Shown here in pieces: positions 62,674 to 64,000 of a stretch of 64,000 nucleotides of DNA (positions within the stretch are counted from its first letter, which is position 1; every line of letters starts with the position of its first letter). The stretch lies in the NCBI RefSeq assembly GCF_023100805.1, contig NZ_CP095855.1, positions 2,211,001 through 2,275,000 on the forward strand, written 5' to 3'. Source of the DNA: Chitinophaga filiformis. Its GTDB lineage: Bacteria; Bacteroidota; Bacteroidia; Chitinophagales; Chitinophagaceae. Under the pieces are notes generated by a model. That model had not been told where the DNA came from. It did no database searches and saw only the letters and a list, made by a program, of their open reading frames with translations. The translations under genes and the position numbers were made by a program.

Positions 62674-64000
62674 ATCAGATTCTTAATCTCATTCAGCTTC
62701 AGCAAGGCCTCCACGGGTGTCAGTCTGTTAATATCCACATCTCCCAGCATGTCCCTGATCTGTTTAAAGGTATCGCTATGCGCGTCGAAGATGCTGAGTT
62801 GTACCTTGGGCGGTGGTGTGGCAATATCCTTCATATGTTTCTCCAGCGGCGCATCGATGTGCTTCTCTTCCAGGTGCGCCAGCACTTCATTGGCGCGCTG
62901 TATCAGTTGTGGCGGCATACCAGCCATACGGGCCACATGAATACCGAAACTATGACGGCTGCCGCCTGGCGCCAGTTTACGGAGGAAGATCACTTTGTTG
63001 CCGGATTCCTTATTGGTAATATGGAAGTTCTTGATACGGCTATGCTTGTTCTCCAGCTCATTCAGTTCATGATAGTGCGTGGCGAAAAGCGTTTTAGGCT
63101 TGTGCGATGTCATATCATGGAGGTATTCCACAATACTCCAGGCAATAGAGATACCATCATAAGTGCTGGTACCACGGCCTATTTCATCGAGTATCACAAG
63201 ACTGCGTGATGTGATATTGTTGATAATACTGGCAGTTTCATTCATTTCAACCATGAAGGTGGATTCGCCGCCACTCAGGTTATCAGAAGCACCGACGCGG
63301 GTAAATATCTTATCTGTCAATCCTATTTCAGCTGCTGCCGCAGGCACAAAGCTGCCCATGTGGGCCATCAGTGTGATCAGCGCTGTCTGACGCAGGAGGG
63401 CTGATTTACCGCTCATGTTAGGACCTGTCAGGATAATGATCTGTTGCTGATCTTTATCCAGCAATATATCGTTCGCCACATAACTTTCACCCGGCGGTAA
63501 ACCGCGTTCGATAACTGGATGTCTGCCTTCGCGGATGTCGAGGTGATAACCGTCCGTAACATTAGGGCGACGGTATTTATAGTGGATGGCGTTGTGCGCA
63601 AAACTCAGCAGGCAGTCTATACGTGCCAGCAGCTGCGCATTCTGCTGGATGGCCTGGATATAAGGTTGCAGGGCCAGCAGCAGATCGTCGAACAGTTGTG
63701 CTTCCAGGGCCAGGATCTTTTCTTCAGCACCTACTATCTTTTCTTCATATTCTTTCAGCTCCGGAGTGATATAGCGTTCTGCATTGGCCAGCGTCTGTTT
63801 GCGGATCCAGGTGTCCGGCACTTTGTTCTTATGGGCGTTTGTTACTTCCAGGTAGTAACCGAATACGTTATTGAAAGCTACTTTCAGGCTTGGAATGCCG
63901 GTAGCGTCAGATTCTGTTTGCTGGATGCGCAGCAGGTATTCCTTTCCGGAATGGGCAATGGTACGGAGGTTATCCAGTTCCGGATGTACGCCGTTCTGTA
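62670..64000 (-). CDS. mutS: DNA mismatch repair protein MutS, C-terminal part (5' partial)
   Basis: About 443 codons are visible; the frame is open to the window end, so the gene starts beyond it. The part shown covers the end of the lever/clamp region ([27 protein letters not shown]) and the ATPase domain: Walker [10 protein letters not shown], the signature region [16 protein letters not shown], Walker [17 protein letters not shown] and the H-loop ATHYHEL, then the helix-turn-helix dimer region. MutS recognises mismatches; these motifs are those of MutS1. Confidence 0.95.
   Translation of the reverse strand, partial: QNGVHPELDNLRTIAHSGKEYLLRIQQTESDATGIPSLKVAFNNVFGYYLEVTNAHKNKVPDTWIRKQTLANAERYITPELKEYEEKIVGAEEKILALEAQLFDDLLLALQPYIQAIQQNAQLLARIDCLLSFAHNAIHYKYRRPNVTDGYHLDIREGRHPVIERGLPPGESYVANDILLDKDQQQIIILTGPNMSGKSALLRQTALITLMAHMGSFVPAAAAEIGLTDKIFTRVGASDNLSGGESTFMVEMNETASIINNITSRSLVILDEIGRGTSTYDGISIAWSIVEYLHDMTSHKPKTLFATHYHELNELENKHSRIKNFHITNKESGNKVIFLRKLAPGGSRHSFGIHVARMAGMPPQLIQRANEVLAHLEEKHIDAPLEKHMKDIATPPPKVQLSIFDAHSDTFKQIRDMLGDVDINRLTPVEALLKLNEIKNLI

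Overview
The window looks like chromosomal DNA of a Bacteroidota bacterium, most likely a Chitinophaga-type member of the Chitinophagaceae. The support is four SusC/SusD (RagA/RagB) pairs, an ECF sigma/FecR signalling set, TAnnTTTG-type promoter boxes, and a flexirubin-type pigment cluster of the kind known from Chitinophaga and Flavobacterium. No rRNA, tRNA or CRISPR array was seen.

Region 1 (1-25335, all + strand) is a pigment operon of the flexirubin / aryl-polyene (APE) family. It holds an aromatic amino acid ammonia-lyase cut by the window edge, a ketoreductase, two acyl carrier proteins, three ketosynthases with intact Cys-His-His sites, two ketosynthase-like proteins without the catalytic Cys, two hotdog dehydratases, a thioesterase, a methyltransferase, a halogenase-like flavoprotein, LpxL-like and PlsC-like acyltransferases, a LolA-like carrier, a lipoprotein, a GT2-DUF2062 protein, a giant MMPL-acyltransferase-methyltransferase fusion, a CrtI-like oxidoreductase, a C45-type Ntn hydrolase, holo-ACP synthase and a PaaK-like ligase. 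Genes overlap or sit within about 30 bp, apart from gaps of 72 bp (2030-2101) and 229 bp (3326-3554); the second holds a candidate internal promoter. In the likely scheme a coumarate-type starter is activated and loaded, extended to a polyene by the type II KS/KR/DH set, decorated on the ring, and moved to the outer membrane by the MMPL/LolA/lipoprotein set. DarA/DarB-like enzymes for the dialkylresorcinol half were not seen and may lie upstream.

Region 2 (25341-30920) holds a small conserved-looking set (DUF6702-like protein, HupE/UreJ-like membrane protein, M1 peptidase), an SPFH protein with a ribbon-helix-helix protein on the minus strand, and a secreted esterase. The SPFH/RHH operon has a near-consensus promoter overlapped by two TGATATCA palindromes 11 bp apart, which looks like an autoregulatory operator.

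Region 3 (30993-32565) is a complete IS3-family insertion sequence with terminal inverted repeats, a 3-bp target duplication and an A_AAA_AAG frameshift site, followed directly by a perfect 30-bp-arm hairpin.

Region 4 (33062-46031, minus strand) holds an ECF sigma factor, a FecR anti-sigma factor, a SusC with an STN signalling domain and its SusD, then a second SusCD pair without STN, and an AraC-type regulator.

Region 5 (46303-62634, + strand) starts with a LacI-type regulator and a 0.9-kb noncoding stretch with a duplicated element. It then carries a twice-repeated module: SusC, SusD and a secreted protein that joins a c-type heme domain to a copper type II (PHM/DBM-like) monooxygenase domain with all expected copper ligands. 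The first module also contains a CPLC redoxin. No glycoside hydrolase or polysaccharide lyase accompanies any of the four SusCD pairs, so their substrates may not be glycans. This repeated SusCD-heme-copper module is the best candidate for an undescribed system in the window.

Region 6 (62670-64000, minus strand) is the C-terminal part of mutS, cut by the window end.
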